From: JAJNPS01 sp031426185
GTDB taxonomy: Bacteria > Pseudomonadota > Alphaproteobacteria > Rhodobacterales > Rhodobacteraceae
Reading direction: 5' to 3'
Length of the DNA: 11,823 nucleotides
Assembly: GCA_031426185.1 (NCBI GenBank)
Contig: JANPKV010000101.1
Coordinates: 1-11,823, forward strand
Made by a program: the position numbers and the translations under genes. The notes under the pieces were generated by a model. It was not told where the DNA came from and did no database searches. It saw only the letters and a list, made by a program, of their open reading frames with translations. Positions 1-7,640 of the stretch are shown here, one piece after another (the stretch's first letter is position 1; each line of letters opens with the position of its first letter).

Positions 1-108
1 CCACAGGTGCACCGGGGGCGGGCCCTTGCGACCTGCCGCTTTTGCGGACGCCGCCAGTCCATCCATCGTCGGCTTCACGATCATTTGTGCATCTTCGCTT
101 TTTGTCAT
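1..108 (-). CDS. DUF1285-family protein, N-terminal part (runs off the window)
   Basis: The reverse strand from 108 to 1 is an uninterrupted frame of 36 codons. It starts MTKSEDAQMIVKPTMDGLAA and ends at the window edge with a PPPVHLW motif. As I remember the family, DUF1285 proteins of Rhodobacteraceae begin this way, with a short variable lead, a D/E-G-L-A helix and then PPVHLWNP, and they lie divergent from a moxR cluster exactly as here. The function of DUF1285 is unknown; the proteins are about 180-200 residues and soluble. The start is uncertain: in-frame ATGs lie at 108, 84 and 66. The first two both sit in a repeated GCACAAATGA context, and none has a clear Shine-Dalgarno sequence. 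ATG 108 gives the longest frame and is used here. Only about a fifth of the protein is visible, so the family call rests on one motif plus gene order. Confidence 0.68.
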   Translation of the reverse strand, partial: MTKSEDAQMIVKPTMDGLAASAKAAGRKGPPPVHLW

Positions 109-137
109 TTGTGCCGGGCGGATTAGTTCGGTCTAAT
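109..137 (+). promoter_or_regulatory. Candidate promoter of the moxR operon
   Basis: A -35-like TTGTGC (109-114, three of six consensus bases) is followed after exactly 17 bases by TCTAAT (132-137, five of six bases of TATAAT). Transcription would begin near 144 and give a leader of about 25 bases carrying the GGAGA ribosome site of moxR. It is the only good pair I could find in the 60-base divergent spacer. The weak -35 makes this a prediction only. Confidence 0.4.
122..137. promoter_or_regulatory. 16-bp palindrome over the moxR -10 box (possible operator)
   Basis: ATTAG (122-126) and CTAAT (133-137) are perfect inverted copies separated by TTCGGT. The right arm coincides with the predicted -10 box of the moxR promoter, so a protein bound here could block transcription of moxR and perhaps of the divergent DUF1285 gene. 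Five-base arms arise by chance fairly often, so position is the main argument. Confidence 0.3.
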
Positions 138-155
138 GCGATCATATACAACCTC

Positions 156-160
156 GGAGA
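156..160 (+). promoter_or_regulatory. Ribosome binding site that sets the moxR start
   Basis: GGAGA lies 8 bases before the ATG at 169. The earlier in-frame ATG at 136 overlaps the predicted -10 box and the palindrome and has no such site, so 169 is the preferred start. Confidence 0.7.
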
Positions 161-168
161 ATATTGTC

Positions 169-1173
169 ATGGCCGAAGCAGCCCCCCTTGTCGCCGAGAT
201 CGAAGCGCTGGGCGAAAAACTAGGGAGCGCGAGGACCTCGATTCACCGCCGGTTCATCGGGCAGGAAAAGGTCGTCGACACCGTGCTGGCGGCGATGCTG
301 TGCGGGGGGCATGCGCTGCTCGTGGGTCTGCCGGGTCTGGGCAAGACGCGTCTGGTGGACACGTTGTCGACCGTCATGGGGCTCAAGGCGAACCGCATCC
401 AGTTCACCCCGGACCTGATGCCGGCCGACATCCTGGGTTCCGAAGTGCTGGATCAGGACACCGACGGCAAGCGGCAGTTCCGCTTCATCGAAGGGCCGGT
501 ATTCTGCCAGTTGCTGATGGCGGACGAAATCAACCGCGCCAGTCCGCGGACCCAGTCGGCCCTGCTGCAGGCGATGCAGGAGCGTGAGGTCACGGTTGCA
601 GGCGTTCACCGACCGCTTGGCCGCCCTTTCCACGTTCTGGCGACACAAAACCCGATCGAGCAGGAAGGCACCTATCCCTTGCCCGAGGCGCAGCTTGACC
701 GGTTTCTGGTTCAGGTCGACGTGCCATACCCCGATCGCGGCACCGAGCGCGATATCCTGATCGCGACGACCGGCGCGGCCGAGGATGAGGCGACGGGCGT
801 CTTTACCGCCGAAAGCCTGATTGGCGCACAATCCGTCATTCGCCGGATGCCGGTGGGCGACAAGGTGGTCGAGGCGATCCTTGATCTGGTGCGCGCCTGC
901 CGTCCCGGAGAGGCCGAGGGGCGCGATCTGGCCGACCTGCTCAGCTGGGGGCCGGGGCCACGCGCTGCGCAGGCCCTGATGCTGATGGTGCGGGCGCAGG
1001 CGCTTTTGGATGGTCGGCTTGCCCCCGGCGTCGCCGATGTCGCGCATCTGGCGCGGGCGGTGCTGATCCACCGGATGTCGCTGTCCTTCGCGGCGCGGGC
1101 GCGGGGTGACGATCTTGGCAGCATCATCGACCGTGTTGCCGGGCGCACCCTGGGTCTTGAGGCGGCCGCGTGA
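169..1173 (+). CDS. moxR: MoxR-family AAA+ ATPase
   Basis: This 334-residue protein is a cytoplasmic AAA+ ATPase of the MoxR family, whose members use ATP hydrolysis in a ring to remodel or load partner proteins, usually with VWA-domain partners. Visible motifs are Walker A GLPGLGKT (53-60), the Walker B region LLMADE followed by INR (115-123), sensor 1 ATQNP (158-162), LDRFL (176-180, the arginine-bearing region) and a sensor-2 segment GPGPRAAQAL (261-270). A C-terminal lid helix bundle follows. The length is normal for the family and all ATPase motifs are intact. It is the first gene of a four-gene cluster, and its stop overlaps the GTG start of the DUF58 gene by 4 bases, so the two are probably translationally coupled. 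The specific substrate cannot be read from the sequence. Confidence 0.95.
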   Translation: MAEAAPLVAEIEALGEKLGSARTSIHRRFIGQEKVVDTVLAAMLCGGHALLVGLPGLGKTRLVDTLSTVMGLKANRIQFTPDLMPADILGSEVLDQDTDGKRQFRFIEGPVFCQLLMADEINRASPRTQSALLQAMQEREVTVAGVHRPLGRPFHVLATQNPIEQEGTYPLPEAQLDRFLVQVDVPYPDRGTERDILIATTGAAEDEATGVFTAESLIGAQSVIRRMPVGDKVVEAILDLVRACRPGEAEGRDLADLLSWGPGPRAAQALMLMVRAQALLDGRLAPGVADVAHLARAVLIHRMSLSFAARARGDDLGSIIDRVAGRTLGLEAAA

Positions 1174-2042
1174 TCCAAGCTGCCGCACTCAAGGAACGCG
1201 CCGAAACGCTTGGGCAGGCGCTGCCGCCCCTGCTGGCCGAGGCAGAGCGTCTGGCATCGGCCGTCATGCTGGGCGAACATGGCCGCAAGCGCGCCGGCAT
1301 GGGCGACGAATTCTGGCAATACCGCCCCGCGCATCAGGGCGATCCGGTCCGTCTGATCGACTGGCGGCGGTCTGCGCGGTCGGATGTGCAGTTCGTGCGC
1401 GAGCGCGAATGGCAGGCGGCACAGTCGGTCACGCTCTGGGTCGACCCGGCCAAATCGATGACCTTCAGCGGCGACAAGACGCGCGCCAGCAAGGGCGACC
1501 GCGCACAGGTTCTGGCACTGGCGCTGGCGGTCTTGCTGCTGCGCGCGGGTGAGCGTGTGGGGCTCGCGGGCGCAGGTCTGCCACGGTCGGGGCGGGCGCA
1601 TCTGTGGACCATGGCCACCACGCTGGCAGGCGCCGATGCCGGTGCCGATTACGGCACGCCAAGCGCCGATGACGTCGCATCGCATGGGCGGGTGGTGTTT
1701 CTGTCGGATTTCCTCGGGGATCTCGACCCGGTCGAAGCGGCGCTGTCCCGCGCCTCTGCCAAGGGTGCCCGCGCGATCATGATCCAGTGTCTGGATCCTG
1801 CCGAAGAAGACTTTCCTTTTGACGGCCGCACGATCTTTGAATCCATGGGCGGCACGATGCGCCATGAAACCCTGCGTGCGGGCGACCTGCGCGGGCGGTA
1901 TCTGGAACGACTGGCGGCCCGCAAGGCACGTCTGCAGGTCTTGGCCGGGGCTGTCGGCGGGCATTTCCACACCCACCACACCGGCGGCTCGGCGCTGCCG
2001 GCCCTTCTCTGGGCCTACCGCGCGCTGGAAGGTGGCCGCTGA
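1170..2042 (+). CDS. DUF58 domain protein with VWA-like fold
   Basis: This 290-residue soluble protein has no membrane segment. The DUF58 signature lies at 48-82: FWQYRPAHQGDPVRLIDWRR followed by SAR and an FVRERE stretch. A VWA-like Rossmann domain follows, beginning LWVD (89-92) and including VVFLSDF (175-181). The metal-site motif, DxSxS in active VWA domains, reads DPAKS here (92-96), so only one of its serines is kept and metal binding is doubtful. DUF58 proteins are the usual partners of MoxR ATPases, which fits the 4-base overlap with moxR. The GTG start at 1170 is supported by GAGG at 1159-1162. The stop TGA shares its last base with the next ATG. The most likely role is adaptor or co-chaperone of the ATPase; this is inferred from context. 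Confidence 0.92.
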   Translation: MIQAAALKERAETLGQALPPLLAEAERLASAVMLGEHGRKRAGMGDEFWQYRPAHQGDPVRLIDWRRSARSDVQFVREREWQAAQSVTLWVDPAKSMTFSGDKTRASKGDRAQVLALALAVLLLRAGERVGLAGAGLPRSGRAHLWTMATTLAGADAGADYGTPSADDVASHGRVVFLSDFLGDLDPVEAALSRASAKGARAIMIQCLDPAEEDFPFDGRTIFESMGGTMRHETLRAGDLRGRYLERLAARKARLQVLAGAVGGHFHTHHTGGSALPALLWAYRALEGGR

Positions 2043-4822
2043 TGTTCATGATCGGCCCCATCGGATTTGCGGTGCCCTGGCTTTTGCTTGGTCTGATTGC
2101 CCTGCCGATCCTGTGGCTGTTGCTGCGCGTGGTGCCCCCGGCCCCGATCCGGCGCCGGTTTCCGGGCGTGGCGCTGCTTCTGGGCCTGAAGGATGACGAA
2201 AGCGAAACCGACAAGACGCCGTGGTGGCTTTTGCTGTTGCGCATGGCGGCGGTCGCAGCGGCGATCCTGGCTTTTGCCGGCCCGGTGCTGAACCCGCAGA
2301 CGCGCGTCGCCGGCAGCAATCCTTTGCTGGTGCTGGTGGATGGCGGCTGGGCCGAGGCGCCGGACTGGTCGAGCCGGATGGACCGCGCGGCGGCACTGGT
2401 CGACGAAGCGGGCCGCGACGGGCGGCCTGTCGCGGTGGTCCGGCTGACGGATGCGCCAGAAGAGATCGCCTTTCAGGCGGCAGAGGACTGGGCCGGGCGG
2501 ATGGTTGCGATGCAGCCCGCCGGATGGGCTCCGACCGCGATGGCCGACTGGGTTGCCGCCCTGCCGCAAGGCGCTTTCGACACCTATTGGCTGACCGACG
2601 GGCTGGACCATCCGGGCCGCGAGACGCTGGTCGAGGCGGTCACGGCGCGGGGGCAGATGACGGTCTTTGCAACGCCAAGGCCGGTTCTGGCCCTGCATCC
2701 CGCCACCTTTGCCGATGGTATCATCGGCCTGCGCGTCACGCGCCAGCCGCCGGGTGCCGCCGTGGCGGTCGAGGTCGCCGCGCGCGGGCCAGACCCCGCC
2801 GGCATCGACCGCGAACTGGCCCGCGCGACGGTGGCCTTTGACGCCGGTGCCGTCGAAGCCGCCGCCGAACTGGATTTGCCCCCGGAATTGCGCAACCGCA
2901 TCACGCGGTTCGAAATCTCGGGCCAGCGGTCAGCCGGGGCGATCAGCCTGACCGATGACGGCCTGAAACGCCGCAAGGTCGCCATCGTCGCGAGCCGCGA
3001 TGACAGCGAAGGGCTGCGGCTGCTGTCACCCACCCACTACCTGCGCGAGGCGCTGGAACCCGTGGCTGAGCTGATCGAAGGCGGGCTGTCGGATCAGCTG
3101 TTGGCGAACCCTGACGTGGTGGTGCTGGCTGATGTCGCGCGATTGACCCAGAATGAGACGGACGCCGTGCTGGACTGGCTGGACAAGGGGGGGCTCTTGC
3201 TCCGCTTTGCCGGCCCGCAACTGGCCGCAAGTGACGTCGCGCGGGGCTCCGAGGACCCCTTGATCCCGGTGCGCCTGCGCGAAGGCGGACGCTCGGTCGG
3301 GGGTGCCATGAGCTGGGGCGAACCCAAGACCCTGGCGCCGTTCCCCGAAAGCTCACCCTTCTTTGGGCTGGCGGTGCCGGACGAGGTGACCGTGACCGAA
3401 CAGGTGCTGGCGCAACCCGATCCCGACCTTGCCGACCGCACCATTGCAGCCCTTGCCGACGGCACGCCGCTTGTGACGCGAAAGGCTGTCGGTGACGGTC
3501 AGGTCGTGCTGTTTCACGTCACCGCCAATGCACAATGGTCCAGCCTGCCGCTGTCGGGCCTGTTCGTGCAGATGTTGGAACGGCTGGCCGTATCGACCCG
3601 GACCGGCCCGCCCGAGGGGCAGGATCTGCAAGGGCAGATCTGGGTGCCGGAACAACTGCTCGACGGCTACGGCCAAACCATGGATGCAGGCAACATCGGC
3701 GGCGTCGAAGGTACGCTTTTGGCCGCCGCGATTGCCACGGGTCCGGGGGCGGACCTGCCACCGGGCCTTTATGCCGGCAGCGACCGGCGCGTTGCGTTGA
3801 ATGCCGTCGGCACCGATACCGTGCTTGCCGCGGCCACCTGGCCCGCAGGGACCGCCATCGAGGGGATCGAGGCCCCCGCCGAGCGCAGCCTGAAGGGTTT
3901 GCTGCTGTCGTTGGGCTTGGGGCTGTTGCTGATCGATGTGCTTGCCGCATTGCTGGTGTCGGGCCGTCTGCGGTCTGCGCCCGGTGCCGCCGCAGCCGTG
4001 GCCTTGGCCTGTCTGGTGATGTCCATGCCGCATCCCGCCAGCGCGCAGACCGAGGCGGGACCGGAGGATGATTTTGCGCTGGAGGCGACGACTGCGGTGG
4101 TGCTGGCCCATGTGGTCACCGGCGACGCGCGGGTCGACGAGGTTGCGGATGCAGGCCTGCGCGGCCTGGGCGAGGTGCTGTGGGACCGGACGTCGGTCGA
4201 GCCGGCCGAACCCATGGCCGTCAACGTCGAGACGGATGATCTGGCCTTCTTTCCGTTTCTTTACTGGCCGGTCACGGACACCCAACCCGTCCCGTCCGGG
4301 GCTGCATTTGCCAAGCTGAACACCTATCTTCGGACCGGCGGCATGATCCTGTTCGACACCCGCGACGGCGACGTTGCAGGCATGGGCGGCTCCACGCCCG
4401 AAGCGCGCGCATTGCAGCGTCTGGCGGCAGGGCTGGATGTGCCTTCGCTGGAGCCGATCCCCGAGGATCATGTCCTGTCGCGGTCCTTTTACCTGTTGCA
4501 GGACTATCCCGGACGTCATCTGCAGTCGACATTGTGGGTCGAAGCCGCGCCGCCCGATGCCGAACAGGCAGAAGGGATGCCGTTTCGCAACCTCAATGAC
4601 GGTGTCACGCCCATCATCATCGGTGGGAACGACTGGGCGGCGGCCTGGGCGGTGGATGCCGTTGGCACGCCGCTCCTGCCGGTCGGACGCGGATTTGCGG
4701 GCGAGCGTCAGCGCGAACTGTCCTACCGGTTCGGCATCAACCTCATCATGCATGTGCTGACCGGCAATTATAAATCCGATCAGGTCCACGTGCCCGCACT
4801 GCTGGAACGGCTGGGCCAATGA
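2042..4822 (+). CDS. Membrane protein: BatA-type N-terminus, VWA/amidotransferase-like middle, DUF4159 C-terminus
   Basis: This 926-residue protein has two N-terminal membrane helices (about 8-31 and 61-83) of the BatA/aerotolerance-regulator type. A VWA-like region follows from residue 95, in which the DxSxS metal motif is replaced by DGGWA (100-104); a later WLTDG is at 183-187. An amidotransferase-like Rossmann domain covers about 310-520, with PDVVVLAD and GGLLLRFAG stretches. Two more helices follow (about 617-640 and 646-663), then PHPASAQ and a DUF4159 domain (about 675-915) with the typical FFPFLYWPV and LRTGGMILFDT segments. DUF4159 is also an amidotransferase-like fold without known activity. 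AAGG 9 bases upstream supports the ATG at 2042. It is coupled to its neighbours by a 1-base overlap upstream and a 4-base overlap downstream. Its likely role is a membrane partner of the MoxR/DUF58 pair; no biochemical function is established for this architecture that I know of. Confidence 0.88.
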   Translation: MFMIGPIGFAVPWLLLGLIALPILWLLLRVVPPAPIRRRFPGVALLLGLKDDESETDKTPWWLLLLRMAAVAAAILAFAGPVLNPQTRVAGSNPLLVLVDGGWAEAPDWSSRMDRAAALVDEAGRDGRPVAVVRLTDAPEEIAFQAAEDWAGRMVAMQPAGWAPTAMADWVAALPQGAFDTYWLTDGLDHPGRETLVEAVTARGQMTVFATPRPVLALHPATFADGIIGLRVTRQPPGAAVAVEVAARGPDPAGIDRELARATVAFDAGAVEAAAELDLPPELRNRITRFEISGQRSAGAISLTDDGLKRRKVAIVASRDDSEGLRLLSPTHYLREALEPVAELIEGGLSDQLLANPDVVVLADVARLTQNETDAVLDWLDKGGLLLRFAGPQLAASDVARGSEDPLIPVRLREGGRSVGGAMSWGEPKTLAPFPESSPFFGLAVPDEVTVTEQVLAQPDPDLADRTIAALADGTPLVTRKAVGDGQVVLFHVTANAQWSSLPLSGLFVQMLERLAVSTRTGPPEGQDLQGQIWVPEQLLDGYGQTMDAGNIGGVEGTLLAAAIATGPGADLPPGLYAGSDRRVALNAVGTDTVLAAATWPAGTAIEGIEAPAERSLKGLLLSLGLGLLLIDVLAALLVSGRLRSAPGAAAAVALACLVMSMPHPASAQTEAGPEDDFALEATTAVVLAHVVTGDARVDEVADAGLRGLGEVLWDRTSVEPAEPMAVNVETDDLAFFPFLYWPVTDTQPVPSGAAFAKLNTYLRTGGMILFDTRDGDVAGMGGSTPEARALQRLAAGLDVPSLEPIPEDHVLSRSFYLLQDYPGRHLQSTLWVEAAPPDAEQAEGMPFRNLNDGVTPIIIGGNDWAAAWAVDAVGTPLLPVGRGFAGERQRELSYRFGINLIMHVLTGNYKSDQVHVPALLERLGQ

Positions 4823-6897
4823 CGCAAAGCCTGATTTTCGATCCACTCGTGCCTTGGCCCGTTCTGCTGGCACTGATCGGGGCGGCACTTTTGTTCGTGG
4901 CGCTGGCGGTCCTGCGGGGGTTGTCGGGCTGGTGGCTGCGTGGGCTGACGGCTGCGGTCTTGGTCGCGGCATTGGTCAACCCGTCGCTCCAGTCAGAGGA
5001 GCGCACCCCGCAAGGCGACATCGTCATCGTGGTGGTAGACGAAAGCGCCAGCCAGGGCCTGGGCAACCGGAGGGATCAGACCGCCCTGGCGCTGGCGGGG
5101 GTGGAGCGTGAGATCGCGACCCTGCCGAACACGGAACTGCGGGTCCACCGCCTTTCCGATGGGCCAGACAATACCGGCACGCTGGCGATGACCGCCCTTG
5201 CCGAGGCGATCGCCGCGGAGCCGCGTGCCCGGATCGCGGGCATGATCATCATCTCCGACGGACGCGTGCACGACCTTGGACTTGCCCCGGTGCTGCCGGC
5301 ACCCCTGCATCTGCTGATGACGGGCGAAGAGGCGGACTGGGACCGCAAGCTGGTGGTCAAGAACGCCCCCGCCTTTGCGATCCTGGGCGAAGAATTCATG
5401 CTGACCCTGAAGATCGAGGACGAAGGCGAGGTCCCCGCGACTGCTGGGATCGAGGCCGATCTGACCATTGCGGTCGACAGCGATGCGCCGCAAACCTACC
5501 GCGTGCCGGTCGGGCAGGATCTTGAACTGCCGGTCACGCTGCCGCATGGCGGGATGAATGTATTGCAGTTTAGCGTGGCCCCGGCCTCGGGAGAGCTGAC
5601 CGACCGCAACAACACCGCGGTTGTCCAGATCAACGGCGTGCGGGACCGGCTGCGTGTGCTCCTGGTGTCGGGAGAGCCGCATGCCGGCGAACGCGTCTGG
5701 CGCAATCTGCTGAAATCGGACGCATCGGTCGATCTTGTGCATTTCACCATCCTGCGCCCGCCGGAAAAGCAGGACGGCATTCCGGTGGATGAACTGAGCC
5801 TGATCGCGTTCCCCACGCGTGAGTTGTTCATCGAAAAGATCGACGAGTTCGACCTGATCATCTTTGACCGCTACCGGATGCGGGGCATCCTGCCGATGTC
5901 CTATCTCGACAATGTCGTGACCTATGTGCGCAACGGCGGCACGGTGCTGGTTGCTGCCGGGCCGGAATATGGCGCCGTGGACAGTCTGTACCGCTCTCCG
6001 CTTGGGGAAATCCTGCCGGTGGAACCGACGGCTCAGGTGGTCGAGGAAGGCTATCGCCCGGCTTTGACCGACCTTGGAAAACGCCATCCCGTCACCGAGG
6101 GCCTGGAGGCGCTGGCGCCTGATGGCGGCTGGGGACGGTGGTTCCGGCTGGTCGAGGTCACACCAAGGCCGGACGCCCAGATCCTGATGTCGGGTCCGGG
6201 CGACCGGCCGCTCTTGGTTCTGAACCGCGTCGATCAGGGCCGCGTTGCAGTGCTGGCATCCGATCACGCCTGGCTTTGGGGACGCGGATACGAAGGCGGC
6301 GGACCGCAGCTGGAATTGCTGCGACGTCTGGCGCACTGGATGCTCAAACAGCCCGAGCTGGAGGAAGAAGCACTGACCGCCACGGTCCAGCGCGAGGCGG
6401 TGACGATCACAAGGCGCACCGTCGCCGAGGCCCCTCCCGGACCGGTCACGATTACCGGACCCGACGGCGCGGTCGCAATCGTCGAGATGGCCGAAGCGGG
6501 TCCCGGCAAGTTTGAAACGGTCTGGGCCGCCCCGGCCCTGGGGCTATACCGGCTGGAACAAGGCGAGCTGACCCGGGTGATCGCCGTCGGCCCCGCCAGC
6601 CCGAAAGAGTTCGAGGCCACCATCGCGTCGGCTGAAGACCTTGCTCCCATCGTTGCAGCCAGCCGCGGAGGCGTGGCGCGCGTCGAGGATGGCGTGCCGG
6701 ACATCCGGACCGTCCGCGACGGCAGGCCTGCGGCGGGTCGCGGCTGGATCGGCATCGCGCCACGCGGCGCCTATGTCACCGAAGATATCGACCTCGCCCC
6801 GCTGGTTCCCGCCTGGCTGGCGCTGTTGCTGGCGGCGTCCCTGGCAATCGCGGCCTGGCTTTACGAAGGGCGTCGCGGCAAGTCGGTGGCCGTCTGA
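4819..6897 (+). CDS. Membrane protein with VWA-like and glutamine amidotransferase-like domains
   Basis: This 692-residue protein has two N-terminal helices (about 12-33 and 39-54). A VWA-like domain follows that keeps a canonical metal motif, DESAS (74-78), and an IIISDG segment (143-148) carrying D147. After a beta-rich stretch (about 170-270) comes an amidotransferase-like domain: RVLLVSGEP near 278, FDLIIFDRYR near 346, GGTVLVAAGPEYG near 374 and WLWGRGYEGGG near 485. No catalytic cysteine of a glutaminase is apparent, so the fold is probably structural. A single C-terminal helix (about 662-682) ends in a short basic tail, YEGRRGK. The ATG overlaps the preceding stop (ATGA). The layout matches the preceding 926-residue protein without its DUF4159 part, suggesting an old duplication. 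It is the only VWA-like member of the cluster with an intact DxSxS motif. Its substrate is unknown. Confidence 0.87.
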   Translation: MTQSLIFDPLVPWPVLLALIGAALLFVALAVLRGLSGWWLRGLTAAVLVAALVNPSLQSEERTPQGDIVIVVVDESASQGLGNRRDQTALALAGVEREIATLPNTELRVHRLSDGPDNTGTLAMTALAEAIAAEPRARIAGMIIISDGRVHDLGLAPVLPAPLHLLMTGEEADWDRKLVVKNAPAFAILGEEFMLTLKIEDEGEVPATAGIEADLTIAVDSDAPQTYRVPVGQDLELPVTLPHGGMNVLQFSVAPASGELTDRNNTAVVQINGVRDRLRVLLVSGEPHAGERVWRNLLKSDASVDLVHFTILRPPEKQDGIPVDELSLIAFPTRELFIEKIDEFDLIIFDRYRMRGILPMSYLDNVVTYVRNGGTVLVAAGPEYGAVDSLYRSPLGEILPVEPTAQVVEEGYRPALTDLGKRHPVTEGLEALAPDGGWGRWFRLVEVTPRPDAQILMSGPGDRPLLVLNRVDQGRVAVLASDHAWLWGRGYEGGGPQLELLRRLAHWMLKQPELEEEALTATVQREAVTITRRTVAEAPPGPVTITGPDGAVAIVEMAEAGPGKFETVWAAPALGLYRLEQGELTRVIAVGPASPKEFEATIASAEDLAPIVAASRGGVARVEDGVPDIRTVRDGRPAAGRGWIGIAPRGAYVTEDIDLAPLVPAWLALLLAASLAIAAWLYEGRRGKSVAV

Positions 6898-7610
6898 TCT
6901 TTCGGACGATCGCGCTGCAGCATCACCTTGCGGGAATGCGAGGTGAATTCGCGACGCAGCAGGACCGATGACGCTATCAATGTTGTGACGATCAGAAATG
7001 GCGCGCCAAGCAGCCAGCCCATCGCTGCCAACCCGAAATCGATCGACCGCAGCCCACGGTTAAAGCTTTTTGCCGCCGTGATGTTGACTTCGGCCGCCTG
7101 CGCGGCGCGGTGCAGGGCCAGGGGATTATCAGGATCGTTCGGCACCGCCGCCATGAGAATTGCACAATAACCAAACAGCCGGTTCGACCAGATGAACTTC
7201 AACAAGGCATTCGCCAGAAACATCAGCACCAAAAGCACACGCAACTGGATCTCGCCTGCTTCGGTCTCAACGGACAGGCGCTGCGCGAGGCCCGTCAGCG
7301 TGCCCGCGTTGCCGATCAGCGCAACGCCCCCTCCGATGGCGATCAGGCAGGCCGAGGCGAAAAAGGCCGTGCCCTGACGCAGGCTTTCAAGCACCGTTGC
7401 GTCGAATATCCGCGGCTGGCGGGTGACGAACTGGACCATCCAGTCATGGCGATACTGCTGCATCAGCACCGAAACCGACGGTCGGCGGGCCGGGGGATGC
7501 TCGATCAGCCAGCCGATTCCGGCCCAGGCCAGCAGCATGAACCCGACCGCAACCGCATCCGTCACCGAAAACGGGCCGAGCGCGCGCAAGTGTGCCATGA
7601 GGGTGTCCAT
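6861..7610 (-). CDS. DUF599 family integral membrane protein
   Basis: This 249-residue inner-membrane protein has four predicted helices (about 17-37, 81-101, 124-142 and 192-218). It shows stretches I associate with DUF599: FVTRQPRIFD (61-70), SNRLFGYCAILMAAVPNDP (142-160) and FNRGLRSIDFGLA (183-195). The family is common in Alphaproteobacteria and has no established function. The tail after 220 is basic and polar and probably cytoplasmic. The ATG at 7610 is chosen because the frame reaches a hydrophobic first helix at the usual distance; the ATG four codons later is an alternative, and neither has a strong ribosome site. The gene converges on the upstream cluster and shares 37 bases of coding sequence with its last gene. 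It is divergent from glcD across a short shared control region, so regulation together with glycolate use is possible but unproven. Confidence 0.88.
   Translation of the reverse strand: MDTLMAHLRALGPFSVTDAVAVGFMLLAWAGIGWLIEHPPARRPSVSVLMQQYRHDWMVQFVTRQPRIFDATVLESLRQGTAFFASACLIAIGGGVALIGNAGTLTGLAQRLSVETEAGEIQLRVLLVLMFLANALLKFIWSNRLFGYCAILMAAVPNDPDNPLALHRAAQAAEVNITAAKSFNRGLRSIDFGLAAMGWLLGAPFLIVTTLIASSVLLRREFTSHSRKVMLQRDRPKDQTATDLPRRPS
6891..6908. other. Stem-loop at the convergent gene junction
   Basis: CGTCTGA (6891-6897) can pair with TCGGACG (6902-6908) around a TCTT loop, giving seven pairs including one G-T wobble. The left arm contains the stop codon of the 692-residue gene. No T-run follows on either strand, so it is not a standard intrinsic terminator. 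It may stabilise or weakly end the convergent transcripts. It also lies inside the coding end of the DUF599 gene. Confidence 0.3.
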
Positions 7611-7640
7611 CGCCGACAGCTTATGCCGCAGGGTTTGGGC

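Noticed and set aside
136..168. Upstream ATG at 136 as the moxR start
   Set aside because: It overlaps the predicted -10 box and palindrome and has no ribosome site, while ATG 169 has GGAGA at 8 bases.
711..1979. Open frame of 422 codons on the minus strand opposite moxR and the DUF58 gene
   Set aside because: Its composition is typical of a shadow frame and it has no recognisable motif; the sense strand has clear families.
3353..4972. Long open frame of 539 codons on the minus strand
   Set aside because: It lies opposite two well-supported membrane protein genes, is rich in Arg, Gln, His and Gly as expected for an antisense frame in GC-rich DNA, and shows no domain.
4993..6336. Open frame of 447 codons on the minus strand
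   Set aside because: It is antisense to the 692-residue VWA/amidotransferase-like gene, with no motif or ribosome site; explained by high GC.
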